From positions 5,237,501-5,301,500 of the forward strand of contig JAPQWV010000051.1 in assembly GCA_027422505.1 (NCBI GenBank): a stretch of 64,000 nt of DNA. The letters are read 5' to 3'. This DNA comes from Craterostigma plantagineum (Eukaryota; Streptophyta; Magnoliopsida; Lamiales; Linderniaceae). Positions 52,284-63,972 of the stretch are shown here, piece after piece. The position numbers were made by a program, and so were the translations under genes. The notes beneath the pieces were generated by a model. It made no database searches and had not been told where the DNA came from. It saw only the letters and a list, made by a program, of their open reading frames with translations. The number at the start of each line of letters is the position of its first letter. Within the stretch, counting starts at the first letter, position 1.

Positions 52284-54340
52284 TGACGAAAACGAAAAGA
52301 TCTACGCCGGCTGTGCTTCGATGGAACCGGGTCGATGAGATGATCGAAGGTGATAGAGTCACTGTGAGTTTTCGGGTTAAAACGTAAATGGGTTTTCGGG
52401 TTTTTGTGTTCATATAGTTAAATCGACCGATTTTCATGTGAAATCGATGGGTAACGTCGGAATCGCTCAGGTTTATGTGAATTTGGCATAAAAAATTGAT
52501 TTGCGCGTATTCGTGTTTCTTATTCGAATAATATTATGCGAATAATTTATTCTGCCTTTCAAGTACGTTGTCATTCGAATAGTATGTTCGAATAACAGTG
52601 ATTTTTTATAATTTTTTGCAATTTCAGATCTATTTTGCGAAGAAGATACCGACGGATAATTTCTACCATGTCACCATAACGTTGACCTCACAGTACATGT
52701 TAATTTTGGAACACATTCGTACCCTTTTGAACGAAAGGGAAATGGCGGATATGGTCACTACGACGCAGTTCGGGAATCTGATAAAGGTGGCTCGACACCA
52801 CTACAACTCCAATATGATTTTATGGTTTCTGATGAGCTGACAGGTTGAGTATATGCCTGAATTGCAAGAGATGTGGATGGTCGTACGCAAGCAATCGTTA
52901 CGATTTTCGTTGGTCGAGTATTGCTTACTCACCGGCCTTCACTGTGACGCTACCGATCAAGTGATACCGTCATCGAACGATTTTGCAACGAGGCATTGGC
53001 TTGGTATGATTCTCCTTTTTTTTTTTACATTTTGAATCTTTTTTCTTCAATTTTAAAAACTAAGGTTTGTTTTATGGCTGGTAGGCAAGAGAGTTATAAT
53101 TTAGATGACTTGGAGCAAAAAGGTTAATGATATGATGCGTGATGCTACCGCCGATGGCGACACAGGCGTGAATATCGAGAAATTGAAGATCGTGACTTTA
53201 TTTTTTGTCGTTGGGGTACTAGGACCGCGGAGTGTTAAAAGGATTTGAAGGTTAAGAACGAGTGGCTCCGTCTGATGGAGGATTTTGATAGCTTCAATAA
53301 ATATCCTTGGAGAAGGATTGCATTCGACGAGGTTGTGTATGGTCTGAACAAAGACCTAGTGGAGAAGCATCAGATCATGACTTCCAAGGGAAAATGCCAT
53401 ACAACCTTCGATATTAGCAGTTTCGTCCAACCGCTTCAGGTAAGTAATTTATTTATGTTATATTATATTTTTTAAACTTATATTTACTGTCTTTCTTGCC
53501 TACGAATGTTGACCAAGTGTTGGGGTCGATTTTGCAAGGAGGAGAAGCGGTGAACGAGTCCCGATACCTCGTATGTGCCATTGGAAGACCAAATATTTCG
53601 GCAAGAGTTCTGCTCCATCATGGGAAGCGGTGGAGAATGCCTTCAATGATGTGGAGATGGATGTAAGTATATATATTTATTTATAATATGGATTTTTAGA
53701 GTTGCATATCCCTAATTGGATTGAGTTTTTTAACTTATAGAAATACACAGGATGTGCGGTGCTGGCTTACACTATCCGATGATGAAGTTGATTCAAATCA
53801 CGGCCGCATGATTGCCGACTTTTGTGGCAGCAGGGATGATGTCATATCCCAGAGGATAGTGGGGCATCTTCTAAATAGAAAGTTGGTCTACTGCACTAAC
53901 CATCGACTTGCTCCACCTCCTCCAGCATCTCCCCATCCGCAGTCGACACAGCCTACACATGAGGCATCCCCTCCTCCGCAGTCGACAGAGCCTTCACGTG
54001 AGGCATCCCCTCCTCCGCAACATGATGACCGTACTCGGGGGATCTAGAAGAATGGACAAGATGAAAGCCGATGTTAGGGATATGCGGGAAAAACACATTC
54101 GCATCCCTCAAACAATAATTCTAGCGAGATTGGATAAAGTGGATGAAGAGATGGGGTCGTTAAGGACGGAGACTAGGGCGTTACGCTCGATAGTGCTCGA
54201 GGGTAAGAATTACTTTATTTTTACTTTAGATAAAATTATATTGGTATATATTGCTTAAGTTCAACATAATACTCCCATTTTCAGGCTTTGAGACGCCGAG
54301 GTCGACAAGGGAAACGACATATGAGTTATGATACGTCAGT
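52284..54340 (+). pseudogene. DUF1985-type ORF, Mutator/Ulp1-associated family, broken
   Basis: A probable first exon at 52284 (MTKTKRSTPAVLRWNRVDEM) ends at a GTGAG donor near 52362. The next starts after an acceptor near 52628 with IYFAKKIPTDNFYHVTITLT, FGNLIKVARHHYNSNMILWF, an in-frame TGA at 52838-52840, then MWMVVRKQSLRFSLVEYCLL-TGLHC, a match to the DUF1985 signature. Later pieces: NKYPWRRIAFDEVVYGLNKD (53300), HWKTKYFG (53590), a Pro/Ser-rich repeat (HPQSTQPTHEASPPPQSTEP) at 53920-54020, and a coiled coil (MDKMKADVRDMREKHIRIPQ) from 54051. Such ORFs are abundant in plants, often within Mutator-like elements. No Ulp1 protease domain or transposase is visible. Exon borders are partly guessed. 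Confidence 0.6.
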
Positions 54341-54478
54341 ATAGAGAAAGGCAAATATCGGTTTGCTTACGTTTTACGTATTTCTTGTTTTAATTAGTTT
54401 CTCTTTTGGCAGTCACGATCTCAATGTTTGCATTTATGTTTCAGTGCTCTATGTTCGGGACATGCAATGTCCTGTTCG

Positions 54479-55560
54479 TGTGGCGCCCCGCCATCCACTA
54501 CTCATTTTCGACACTAGATTATATGACTATTAATAAATTAAAATAGAAAGTACCCAAAAGGCGTATAAAATTTTTTCTTTTATATAAAGAAATATCATTC
54601 TGTACAATTCAAAATGTCATCCCAGACCTAAATACATAGGATCGTTACATAGACGCAGCAAAAGAAACCCTAGCGCCTGCATGCAGGTCGCATCCATGTA
54701 CACACCACCCCCAAAAGTCGCTGGAAGCTTCAAAAGGTAAGCCTTGCCATAATAAGTGATCACGTATCGTGGTCGCGTGCACCTACAACACATAAAGTAA
54801 AGGGTGAGCTATAAAGCTCAGTAAGTAGGAATATGCAATGTCGTGAACGTGAAAATCCCGGAAAGGCATCCTCGCCAATGTATCTCACACCTCGTAAATA
54901 AAACTCGATCTCATCTCTCTCAGGACCCTCGGCTAACTTGCTATGCACCAGAAAGAGCTCTAATCCAACACAGATAAAAGTGGCAGCGACATACGTTGGG
55001 TAGCCTACGCTAGGTTTCCCTAGGTCGCACCCTACCAGGTCGTCTCCTCTGTCGTGCGGTAGCCCACGCTGGTAGCCTACGCTAGGGTTTCCCCCTAGGT
55101 TGCTCCTTCCCAGGTCGCATCTCTCCGCTATCAGGGCATCAGCCCAATAAAACAAACAGGGCAGAAGCCCAATTATATATAATATAATCGACGACGCACC
55201 ACGCTGTCATGGTGCCATAGAAGTAGCCCTGACTCAACTGCGAGTCGACATCAAATGCCTATATCGGAAAATATCATTCGCCATCAGGCGATAAATACTG
55301 CGCATGCTCCTTTCACATAAACCCCAAATGTCTCGTGCATGCACATGAATATACAATGTGAATTAATATCGTAAACACTTACCATGCATAAGTATGTCAA
55401 ATAATTCACGTAATAATATAAACACCCAAGCACATAGTCACGTAATTCAAGCACATACAAATAAATTATATGTTGTAGTTGAAGTTCCCACTTACCTGTC
55501 GTCCAAGATAAATAAATTTACTGCTCCGGGAAATTCCTATCTTTTCGACCCTTAAATAAA
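54479..55560. mobile_element. Possible solo LTR or LTR remnant
   Basis: Starts TGTGGCGCCCCGCC and holds gggtgagctataaagctcagtaagtagg near 54800, a motif I associate with LTRs of plant Ty3/gypsy elements of the Tekay/Del type. A repeat of about 50-60 bp (ggtagcctacgctaggtttc) lies at 55005-55110. The right end was not found and no target duplication was matched. Open frames here are low-complexity. Confidence 0.4.
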
Positions 55561-56073
55561 AATATTAAGATATCAGTATAATATCTAATTGAACAGCTGC
55601 CTTGAAATAAATTTGTTTAATTGTACTAATTTGCTATGAAATACTTGCTGTTGAATATATTGTTTTAAAACCTTAAGTCGCCCGATTAGTAGTCTAAATT
55701 AGGTCAATGCTCGATTTTGCATTTGCCATGTACTCGCCTACTTCAATTCGCCCGACTTGTTTAGACCTCCTGTCGCCCGATTGCATGTAATGTAGGTTAT
55801 GTGTGGCGAAAGTCCACATTCTAAAGCCCTTCCGTCCGATGTTCTTCAGCTAGTTACTTAATTCTTTTTATTTATATTAGGATCGCCCAATTTGTTTCAT
55901 TCGAAACTCACTTTCGCCGAGATTCCTAATAATTAATATATTTGATCTCCCTCAAGTTATAAGCATGCATCGCTCGAAAGTTCACTTTTCAATGGTTCGA
56001 TCGAAAGTTTCAGCCTTATCTTCGACTTCTTAAAACTTGCTACCTAAATTAATCTATGCCAAAACTTGTATGT
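55561..56073. other. Intergenic
   Basis: AT-rich with scattered cgcccgatt motifs at 55680-55920 and gttcgatcgaaag near 56000. No gene is seen. Confidence 0.4.
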
Positions 56074-56524
56074 GTTGAGGGAATGGCACCTCTCGAATGA
56101 GGATTCAATGTATTTTATGTGTTTTCAAGTGTTAGGAATCGAATTGAGCACTTTGGAGCTCAATCGAACCAAAGAAAACAGAAAACGCACACACACTTGA
56201 AAAAACAGATTTAACGTGGTTCGGTCGAACTTCGGCCTAGATCCACGGATCAACCGAGCCTCCTTTTCTTATTGATCACAACACGAAAGTTGTATACTGC
56301 CGTGCCCTCTACACTTTTCGTGTTTACACCTCACTCAGATTCTCACTCTATAAGAAACTATGGACGCTCAAAGATGCTAGGTCGAACTACAAACTCTGTT
56401 ATTTATAAGCTGGGAATCAGACTTAAAGCATGACTCTCGTTCAATCACAGCTGTCCAATTTATCTGATCCGTCGCACCATACTCGCCACGTGTCCAGTGC
56501 TTTCCATGTGAAGTTGCAAGTAGC

Positions 56525-57600
56525 TTATGCGGTTCTATAAGTGAATTTGCACTTTCGGTCAGAGCCGTCCGATTTTTTATCTAATGGACTATATTCATCA
56601 TCCGTTCGATCTTGTATCTTCTCATCTGGGCCCTTGATCTCGTGCCTTATCCAACGCACGTCATTTAATCTCCAGCTTTGAATATCAGCCCTCCGATCTG
56701 CACGCCAAAGATCCAACGGTGACTGCTCGTCGACTTCTTCTTCAGCTGCTTTCTTCATCAGTTTCTTCCCAGTTCGATCAGCGATGTTCTCCGACCAATT
56801 CTGGCGACTCCGACGAGTCTTAGGCTCGCCACTCCCGACAAACTCCACCTCGAGGCTGCAGACTCGCAATCCAAACTCTCAAAATTCTCATCGCAGCTCA
56901 AATACATCATCTACAGCCGCCCAAACTTTGCCAAAAATCAGCCACCTCTGTTTTTTCCTGTTTTTAGAATCCACTTTGCAAGCTTCGAAACTCCATCAAA
57001 GCTCCACCTTGATCAATACGCCCTTGCTCGGTTGATCAACCAGCTCCCCTAGGAGCTGCGAGCCTCAAGACTGAACTTGCCGACCCAAGTAGGATCAAAA
57101 TTTCCCACTTGGAATCAACTCGAACTCTTGAGGTCACTTCCTCCGTTCGGCTCGAAGATCCCTCCATCCTAGCCTCTTGAGCCACCTCATGGACTCTTCC
57201 CCAGCTAAAAAACACCTTCTTCTTGCCCTTACACGCATCCAAGACAGATTCGACACTCAAATCTGCAAAACAAAAATCATCAATTTTTGACAAAACTGTG
57301 TTGACAGCGCGTTTTGAGGTCGATTTTTTTCCATCTTCCTCGCCATTGATTGAGCCATTCTACACCTCAGACTCTTCCCTGCCATGTGGTATTGAGGTAC
57401 CCTCATCTCGTGGCTCAAACAACTCCATCTCGGGCTCGGAAACATCCTCGCAAGACGCCAGCTCGACCAGCCCTGCTTCAGTAGCAGGTTCCAAAATTTC
57501 AGCCTCGAGTTCCTCTTTTGGGCCGACTGTTTCTACCTCTTCCCGAGCTTTCTGGGGAACCTATCCCACACCATTTGAACCACCATATTTCCTAGTTTCA
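56525..57600 (-). other. Acidic open stretches of unknown origin inside the copia element
   Basis: On the minus strand several open segments follow the pre-integrase block: VPQKARELVETVGPKEELEA, then ELASCEDVSEPEMELFEPRD, KIDDFCFADLSVESVLDACK, and at 56525-56869 TRRSRQNWSENIADRTGKKL with KKAAEEEVDEQSPLDLWRAD. They are broken by stops. I do not recognise them as copia pol domains. They may be a poorly conserved linker or a captured host fragment. Confidence 0.4.
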
Positions 57601-58091
57601 TGATGTGCCTTTGCCTCCACAGAACAGCCCTCGAGCTCGTAGATACACTGCCTTCTCCGACCCGACAGAATCAACCTATTCTGTTTTTTCACTAGAATTT
57701 TTCCACTTGCCACTTGTGTGTTAAATCCTCTCCTATCCAAAGCATCAATGGATATAAGATTTCTCTTAAGTTCAGGAACATACCTGACATCCTTGAGGAT
57801 GCTCAACACCCCACTCGCAAGCCTCATTCTTACGGAACTATAGCCACTAACCTCGAAGCTTTTTCCATCACCTACCTACACCGTTTTGCCCTTCAATTCC
57901 TTGAAGTCGTGCAACCACTCCTTCTTGCAGGTTATATGGAAGCTAGACCCCGAGTCTGGGATCCATTCCTCCCTCCTTTACTATCACCGACATGCGATAG
58001 GCAGTGGTGAGCTGTTTCGTGCTAAGAGCTGCCATTACATCTTCCATGCTGAGCTTCTCCCTTCCATAAAGAAGAGTTTCGTTGAAGTAAT
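57561..58091 (-). pseudogene. Ty1/copia gag-protease-preintegrase fragment
   Basis: From the right: YFNETLLYGREKLSMEDVMA and ALSTKQLTTAYRM (end of gag), then after a frame change EEWIPDSGSSFHITCKKEWL with the aspartic protease site DSG, VYVGDGKSFEVSGYSSVRM, and GVLSILKDVRYVPELKRNLI, SIDALDRRGFNTQV, YELEG (the pre-integrase block). The zinc-knuckle region between gag and protease is missing. The sequence diverges from copia after KAHHETRKYGGSNGVG near 57565. Confidence 0.85.
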
Positions 58092-59635
58092 TGATCGACA
58101 CGTGTGTGAATGAAAAGTGCGACAAGTAATAATTAAAACGAATACCTAATTACTATCACCGACATGCGATAGGCAGTGGACCTATCGTTTGTAGTGCAGT
58201 AAAGTGAGTAAACGAGTATCAACACAAGGAATAAATCAAGTACTAGTAGTGACCTAACGACTCGATATTTAGCCTAAACAAAATACGCAGATTGTTTTAT
58301 GACTTAACCTAACAGATTACTTCTAACTCAACTAGAGATTCAAATAACACGCTTAAAACTGATACGAAGCTTCAGATAATAAAGATGTGCTCGGGATTCG
58401 AATCCCGCTAGGCGTTATCGACTAAGACAATAGAATCGTTCCTACGTGATCTTGACTAGATCGCAGTAATTATCCTACCCGCTCGCGAGTTTGCTGTCGC
58501 CCTAAACGCTCGCGGGGATCTAAGTTCAGTAATTACTAACGGCGAGGATCGAGTATTTGCTTTCGCCCTATACTCGATTCCTATCTTCTACGAACGGCCT
58601 AAACGTTGTTTAGCTGTCGCCCTAAACGTTTTTCCATACGATTACTTTAACACATAGACATATTAAAGCAACGAAACAAATTCATAGAATGATAAATAGT
58701 CAAAACACATAGTCACGATAATTATAAATCTTAACTACGAAACATCCTAGCGTTCACTAATCCCAAACACAAAGGGGAATTAGCTACGCATAATAGATGG
58801 GAAAACAACGAAAGAAATAAGGAATAAAGGCGAAGAATTCATATTCTTGATATCCGGATGATATGCGATGGAAGCGTCGATGATTCTTCGTTCTTCGTTC
58901 AATTGGGCGAGATTTCGTCGATGATCCGTCTCTTGCGCTCTGGGACGCGATTCTGCGTTCTTATGTGCTGTTTTTCGTCTCTAGAGGGATTTGGGTTGAT
59001 CTCTGGTCGGTTCTGCCCTTTCTGGGTCGAATTTGGGCTTTTTATAGTGAAATTCGACACTGTCACGGCCTGGGACAATACAGGTCACGGCCGTGACACT
59101 CTCGGGGCAAAAATTGAACTCACTGCCGCTCGTCACGGCCTGGTGCAGCAGTGTTACGGCCGTGACCCACTCAACAGCTTTGCGGTAGTTTCGTATTTCT
59201 CTCGGATGGAGGGGTAAACGATGTCCGATTGACCTGAAATTTTAACCATAGATAGAAGACTCGCCAGTCTTATTTCTGACCAAAGGGATTCTCAATCCGA
59301 GATCTGGATTGAGAGATATGAATTTTCTAATGTTGCTGCTTCTATGGGTCACGGCGTGGTGCAATAAGTGTCACGGTCGTGACCATCTTCATTCCAACTC
59401 TCTGCCCAACGTTACGACCTAGTGCACTATGTGTCACGGCCGTGACACATGCCTGTTTCCGTCGTTTTTGCTCCGTTTTGCCTCGTTTTCGCTCCGTTTC
59501 GCCCGAAACTCGTCCAAAGGTCCTTCAATAACAAAATGAGTGTAAATGTAACGAATAAACACATAAATTGATTGCTAAGTTCTTATTATATCCCAATTAA
59601 ATACTACGATAAACCCATTGCAATGCGTTTATCAA
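58092..59635 (-). repeat. 3' LTR of the right Athila-like element
   Basis: About 1.54 kb, an inverted copy of 2802-4247 with the same termini (tgatcgacacg at the left, cgtttatca at the right). The left flank gtaat (58087-58091) is the candidate target duplication; its partner lies beyond the window. Tandem TCACGGCCGTGA units recur at about 59060-59450. Confidence 0.88.
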
Positions 59636-61260
59636 ACCTCCCCACACTTAAGTATTTGCTTGTCCCCAAGTAAATGGGAAATCACATAAGGCATCAAATT
59701 AGGATAACGGCACGATTGTTCGCAATTTATCATCAAAGCTAGAAAGCACAAATGGAATCAAGCAAACAATCACGGACATTACACTAATGACTTGCACTTG
59801 TTGACCTAAACTTCCTTCACTGCTAATCGAGACTCATACCTCGCAAGGATTCACTCAATTCACTCAAGTGTATAGGCTAGCATATGATGAGTCGCTCAAT
59901 TCGTGCACTAGTCCAACCCCTACCATAAACTTGCAAGTTAATCGCATCTCGACTATTCAAAGTGGCAAGTATAAATCTGAGGGTCTTTTCGGGGAAACGG
60001 GTCGAATAATCATGAAGCGATAAGCATATATAATGAACACTTAATCTTAGAGATAGGACACTTAAGCAAAAATTATCAAAGAACACAGCATGATCAAACA
60101 GACAATCACACGTCCCAACATAAGACTCAACGTTCTCGCTCTGAGATCCTAGACTTTTCTGCCCGACCCTCTCGACTCAGTTCCCTTTCATTTTCTGCCC
60201 TTTCACCTTAGTTACGCTCTACCTTGTGCACTACCCTCATACCCTTAAAACATCAAGGTTCGGCTTTTGTCGCATAGAATACATCGTCACAACGAATGCC
60301 GTGTACCTAAGGATACTTATTACCGAAACTTATATCTTGCCAAAGGGTTATGGGCAGGCTTATGCAAGGGAACGGGTCATTTCAGAAAACGGTCAAGTAA
60401 GGCACGAGTCATTTCATGAATAGCAGAGAAGAACATCAAATCATACACTGAAACGGTAACTCTTAAGTTCGACTTCTGCTATATTCTAATCAACTCAGGT
60501 TCAGATAATCTCTGGAGGCTTATTCGGGTCAACGGCATATATGATTTATGAGGTAAACAAACGAATATGCTCAGGCTCAAAGTGGCTAGCTAATGGTTAG
60601 TCATGGTGGGAAAATCTGGCCCTGGACTTAATTTCTAATGCCCTCATCATTTTCACACTAACACACCAAAGCAGTTTCAACACGCATCAGACATGCAAGT
60701 TCTAGAGAGATATAGACTAGGCACGTCACACAATCAAGAAAAATGAGCATAAGCTCGTTAGGCTCAAACTCTCACAACAAAATAGGTTTATGTGTACGAA
60801 TCTCTTTAAACAGTGCTATATCTATTCAGGCAGACATGATTCGATCAGTCATGCATATCCTAATTGCTCACAAGAATTCATAATAATGCAGACTAACTCG
60901 AGATAATGCGCAAAAATCGTGCCTGAATTCAATAATCCATGCCTTTCAACGAAATTTATAGCTCACAGACACGTCATAAAAATTAAAATTTTCACGTAAG
61001 TTTTCAACCTAAATTCCCCTCCCCACACTTAAGCCGTACGTTGTCCTCAACGTAAAATTTGAATAAACGAAAGGGAAAAGTAGGTGTAAGAGAACGAAAC
61101 TTCCCTGACGAAAAATGTTGACGTGGTCGTGACTAAACGCGTGATGGTTGTCGTATCGTGACTCATGATGCCTGACATGACTAAAAGGAAAACTAAACGT
61201 AACAGAAAAAAAAACATGAATGATAATAATGATAGACATAATAAAAAAAATACTAGATAG
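59636..61260 (-). mobile_element. 3' untranslated tail of the right Athila-like element
   Basis: The polypurine tract lies next to the LTR (reverse of aacctccccacacttaagt). The rest matches the left tail, including gagcttatgctcatttttct in reverse near 60750 and the blocks around 61010-61240. No gene is seen. Confidence 0.8.
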
Positions 61261-61330
61261 CTAAAACCTGGTTGCCTCCCAAGAAGCGCTTCATTTACCG
61301 TCGTTAGCCGGACGTGCTTTTGTTCGCTTA
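61261..61330 (-). other. Deletion junction: protease to 3' tail
   Basis: On the minus strand the protease frame ends shortly after LYLDLQPP. It is followed by cggctaacgacggtaaatga and agcgcttcttgggaggcaacc, a string that normally lies after integrase in Athila-like elements. All of RT, RNase H and integrase is missing between them. Confidence 0.7.
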
Positions 61331-62437
61331 GGGTGGCTGGAGGTCGAGGTACAACAACTTTTTTTTCCTTAAGTTTCCCTCGCCTGCATCCATACCTTGG
61401 AGGTGTCGCCTTTCGCCGGGCAGCGGTTTCAACTCTAGTGGCGGTCGCTCCTCGACTGGGCTCTTGTCCTTAACTTCTTCGATGCTCTTGTCGATGGCTA
61501 TGATGGGTTCGTCGATCTCCTCCCCACACTTATTGATTGCCATATTCGTGTGTCTATCATGCTCGCTGACCTGTGATAGACCTTGCACGAAAAAGAGAAA
61601 AAAGACATCTAACAAATAGCATTTATCATCTTGCTCGCTCTTTTTCATCGAGTCAGCCATATTGAACGTAACTTTTTCACCGTCTACTGTCAAGGTTAAT
61701 GTTCCATTCCTAACATCTATCATGGTCTCGCCTGTAGCTAAGAATGGTCTACCTAGAATTAATGGAACATTTTCATCCTCGTCCATGTCTAAGATCACAA
61801 AATCAGCAGGGATAACGAACTTATCGACCTTAACTAGAATATCCTCGATAACACCTAAGGGGTATTTTAACGATCTATCAGCTAATTGAATACTCATCCT
61901 AGTGGTTCGTGGTTCACCTAATCATAAGCGCTTAAACATGGAGTACGGCATTAAATTTATACTAGCGCCTAGATCAGCTAAAGCATGCTCAACAACTAAA
62001 TCACCTATGAGATAAGGAATAGTAAAACTCCCTGGATCCTTTAGTTTTTTCGGTATCTTGCTCTGGAGTATCGCCGAGCACTCTCCTCGTAGGTATACCG
62101 TGGAGACGTGTTCGAGCTTCCGTCGATTCGTCAGCAAGTCCTTCAGGAACTTAACGAAACTGGGCATCTGTGCAATAGCTTCAACAAACGGTAAGTATAT
62201 ATGTAATTCTTTGCACATACCCATGAATCTACCAATTAGCGCTTCTTCTTTGTCCTTCTTCAACCGTGTTGGATAGGGAATCTTTGGCTGGTACGGCATC
62301 ACTAGTGGTCGCTCGTTCTCCCTCGCTTTTTCTATTTCGGGTGCAGCCTCCTCCTTTTTAGGTTGAACCTTCTCTTTTTCAGGTGCAACTCCCCTCAACC
62401 GAGCTGGGTATGGGATCTTTGGTTGATATGGCTTCAC
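61328..62437 (-). pseudogene. Athila-like gag C-terminus and aspartic protease
   Basis: From 62437: two copies of MPYQPKIPYPxRL, then CKELHIYLPFVEAIAQMPSF, KFLKDLLTNRRKLEHVSTV, LPKKL-type basic residues, SFTIPYLIGDLVVEHALADL and GASINLMPYSMFKRL. The protease site reads DLGAS where DTGAS would be usual. After a stop near 61920 the frame resumes with MSIQLADRSLKYPLGVIEDI, VDKFVIPADFVILDMDED, PLILGRPFLATGETMIDV and the protease C-terminal flap region, ending near 61328. A frame break near 62440 separates it from the main gag. Confidence 0.85.
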
Positions 62438-62541
62438 GAATGGTCGCGTCTTTCTCTCGTCATCCTTGACCTTCTCGACTCGTCGCCCTTACTTTCCTCC
62501 ACTTCTGGTTCGTCGTGGCCCTCGAAATCGACTTTCTCCTT

Positions 62542-63972
62542 TTAATTCTGCTTGGTAGGAGCTTCTTGTAATCCTCTCCCGCTTCTCAGGATTACCGCAT
62601 TGCAATACTCCTTGGGGTTTGTCTCGGTGTAGCTCGGGAGTGATCCTTGATTTCGCCCCGCCATTTGCTTTGCTAATTGCCCAACTTGTTGCTCCAACCT
62701 CTTGATCGAGGCATCTGTATTCTGAGCACGCAAGTCGTTTGCCTCCATGTACTCCTCCATCTTCGTCATTCGGCTTTCGTGGGCTGCGGTGGTGCTACTG
62801 AAATTCGTGAGAAGTGCCTTCATCATGTCCTTTATCTCCCTCATGTCGTCGGATCCTCCTGTGGGCGCGTTCTGGTACTGTCGTGGTGGCCCATTTTGGA
62901 GTCCGGACGGTCGGGGCTGAAATCCTGACGGTCCTTGGCCCTGATGGTTCTGATTCCCGTACGCCAGGTTTGGATGTGCCCGAGGCTGGAAGCTTCGCTG
63001 GCCACCTTGGTAATTGCCCATATAGTCTACGTGCTCCAGCTGCTGCCCAAGTTGGCATTCTGATGTCTTGTGGGCTGCGCCACAAATTCCGCACAATGGC
63101 ACGTAAGACGTGTGCTGCGTCGGTGCGATGGTGGCCACGGCGTTCACGGGCTGAGTTTGCCCGGACTTGGGAAGTAATGCGCCAATCACCGTCTGCAACT
63201 GGGAGTTCGTCGAGGCGATTTGTTGCTGAAGTGCCTCGATTTTAGCATTAGTGGCCGTCTCCTCGCTCACTCCGAACATACCGAGTGTCCTCATCCTGGT
63301 ATTGCCCCTCATGAAGCTGTTCCTCGAGTAGTCCTCGATCAGATTCCAAGCGTCGGTAGCATTGAGCTTCACGAGTCCTCCTCCTGCGGCTCCGTCTAGC
63401 ATATGGACAGTCTGGTCATTGAGCCCCTCGTGAAATCGGTTGATCTGGGCTGCCTTCGACATCCCGTGCTGCGGGCACCTCTTCAGTAGCGCCTTATATC
63501 GCTCCCACACCTCGTAGAGGTTTCCTGAGTCCTTCCGATGGAATAGGGAGATCTCTGTCTTTAACCTTAGCACCTTCGTCAGCGGGAAATAGTGGCCGAT
63601 AAACGCGGCTCGCAGCTCCTCCCATGTAGTGATTGAGCGAGGTGGCAACATCTCGAGCCAGTCCTTCGCTCTGAACTTCAGGGAGAACGGGAACAGCATC
63701 AACTTAATTGCATCGCCCGAAACCCCGTTGATCTTGATGGTGTCAGACACCGTCAGAAAAGCCTTCAGATGGGAGTAGGGATCGTCATCGGGATTGCCCT
63801 CAAACTGGACTGTCTGGAAGATCATCTGAAGCCATGAGTGCTTCAGCTCGAAATTGTTGTTCTCGATCGGCGGGATGACAATCGCCGACTCAGTACTGCC
63901 TAGCGCGTCATTCCTGAGGAGATCATGTAGTGATGGCTCCTCCTCATGGACGGGTACTCTATGGTCCGCCAT
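62542..63972 (-). CDS. Athila-like gag
   Basis: A 476-residue open frame starting MADHRVPVHEEEPSLHDLLR. The retrotransposon gag domain spans about residues 30-200: IENNNFELKHSWLQMIFQTV, FEGNPDDDPYSHLKAFLTVS, LFPFSLKFRAKDWLEMLPPR, TWEELRAAFIGHYFPLTKVL, FHRKDSGNLYEVWERYKALL, RCPQHGMSKAAQINRFHEGL. A zinc knuckle CGICGAAHKTSEC (one CCHC type) lies at about residues 293-305. A Gln/Gly/Pro-rich stretch follows, and a coiled coil (ALLTNFSSTTAAHESRMTKM). It is the best preserved gypsy gene in the window and ends TKQN before a stop. Its normal partner pol is absent. Confidence 0.9.
   Translation of the reverse strand: MADHRVPVHEEEPSLHDLLRNDALGSTESAIVIPPIENNNFELKHSWLQMIFQTVQFEGNPDDDPYSHLKAFLTVSDTIKINGVSGDAIKLMLFPFSLKFRAKDWLEMLPPRSITTWEELRAAFIGHYFPLTKVLRLKTEISLFHRKDSGNLYEVWERYKALLKRCPQHGMSKAAQINRFHEGLNDQTVHMLDGAAGGGLVKLNATDAWNLIEDYSRNSFMRGNTRMRTLGMFGVSEETATNAKIEALQQQIASTNSQLQTVIGALLPKSGQTQPVNAVATIAPTQHTSYVPLCGICGAAHKTSECQLGQQLEHVDYMGNYQGGQRSFQPRAHPNLAYGNQNHQGQGPSGFQPRPSGLQNGPPRQYQNAPTGGSDDMREIKDMMKALLTNFSSTTAAHESRMTKMEEYMEANDLRAQNTDASIKRLEQQVGQLAKQMAGRNQGSLPSYTETNPKEYCNAVILRSGRGLQEAPTKQN

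Larger units (their letters stand above)
56074..58091 (-). mobile_element. Degenerate Ty1/copia element, minus strand
   Basis: The left end at 56074 (TGTTGAGGG, read in reverse as ccctcaaca) and the block ccgaaccacgttaaatctg in the minus orientation near 56205-56225 fit a copia LTR, so this would be the 3' LTR. Moving right, the minus strand carries a long acidic non-standard stretch (56.9-57.6 kb), then copia protease and gag pieces. RT, RNase H and most of integrase are absent. The Athila-like element at 58092 is inserted in it, and its 5' part should lie beyond the right edge of the window. Confidence 0.6.
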
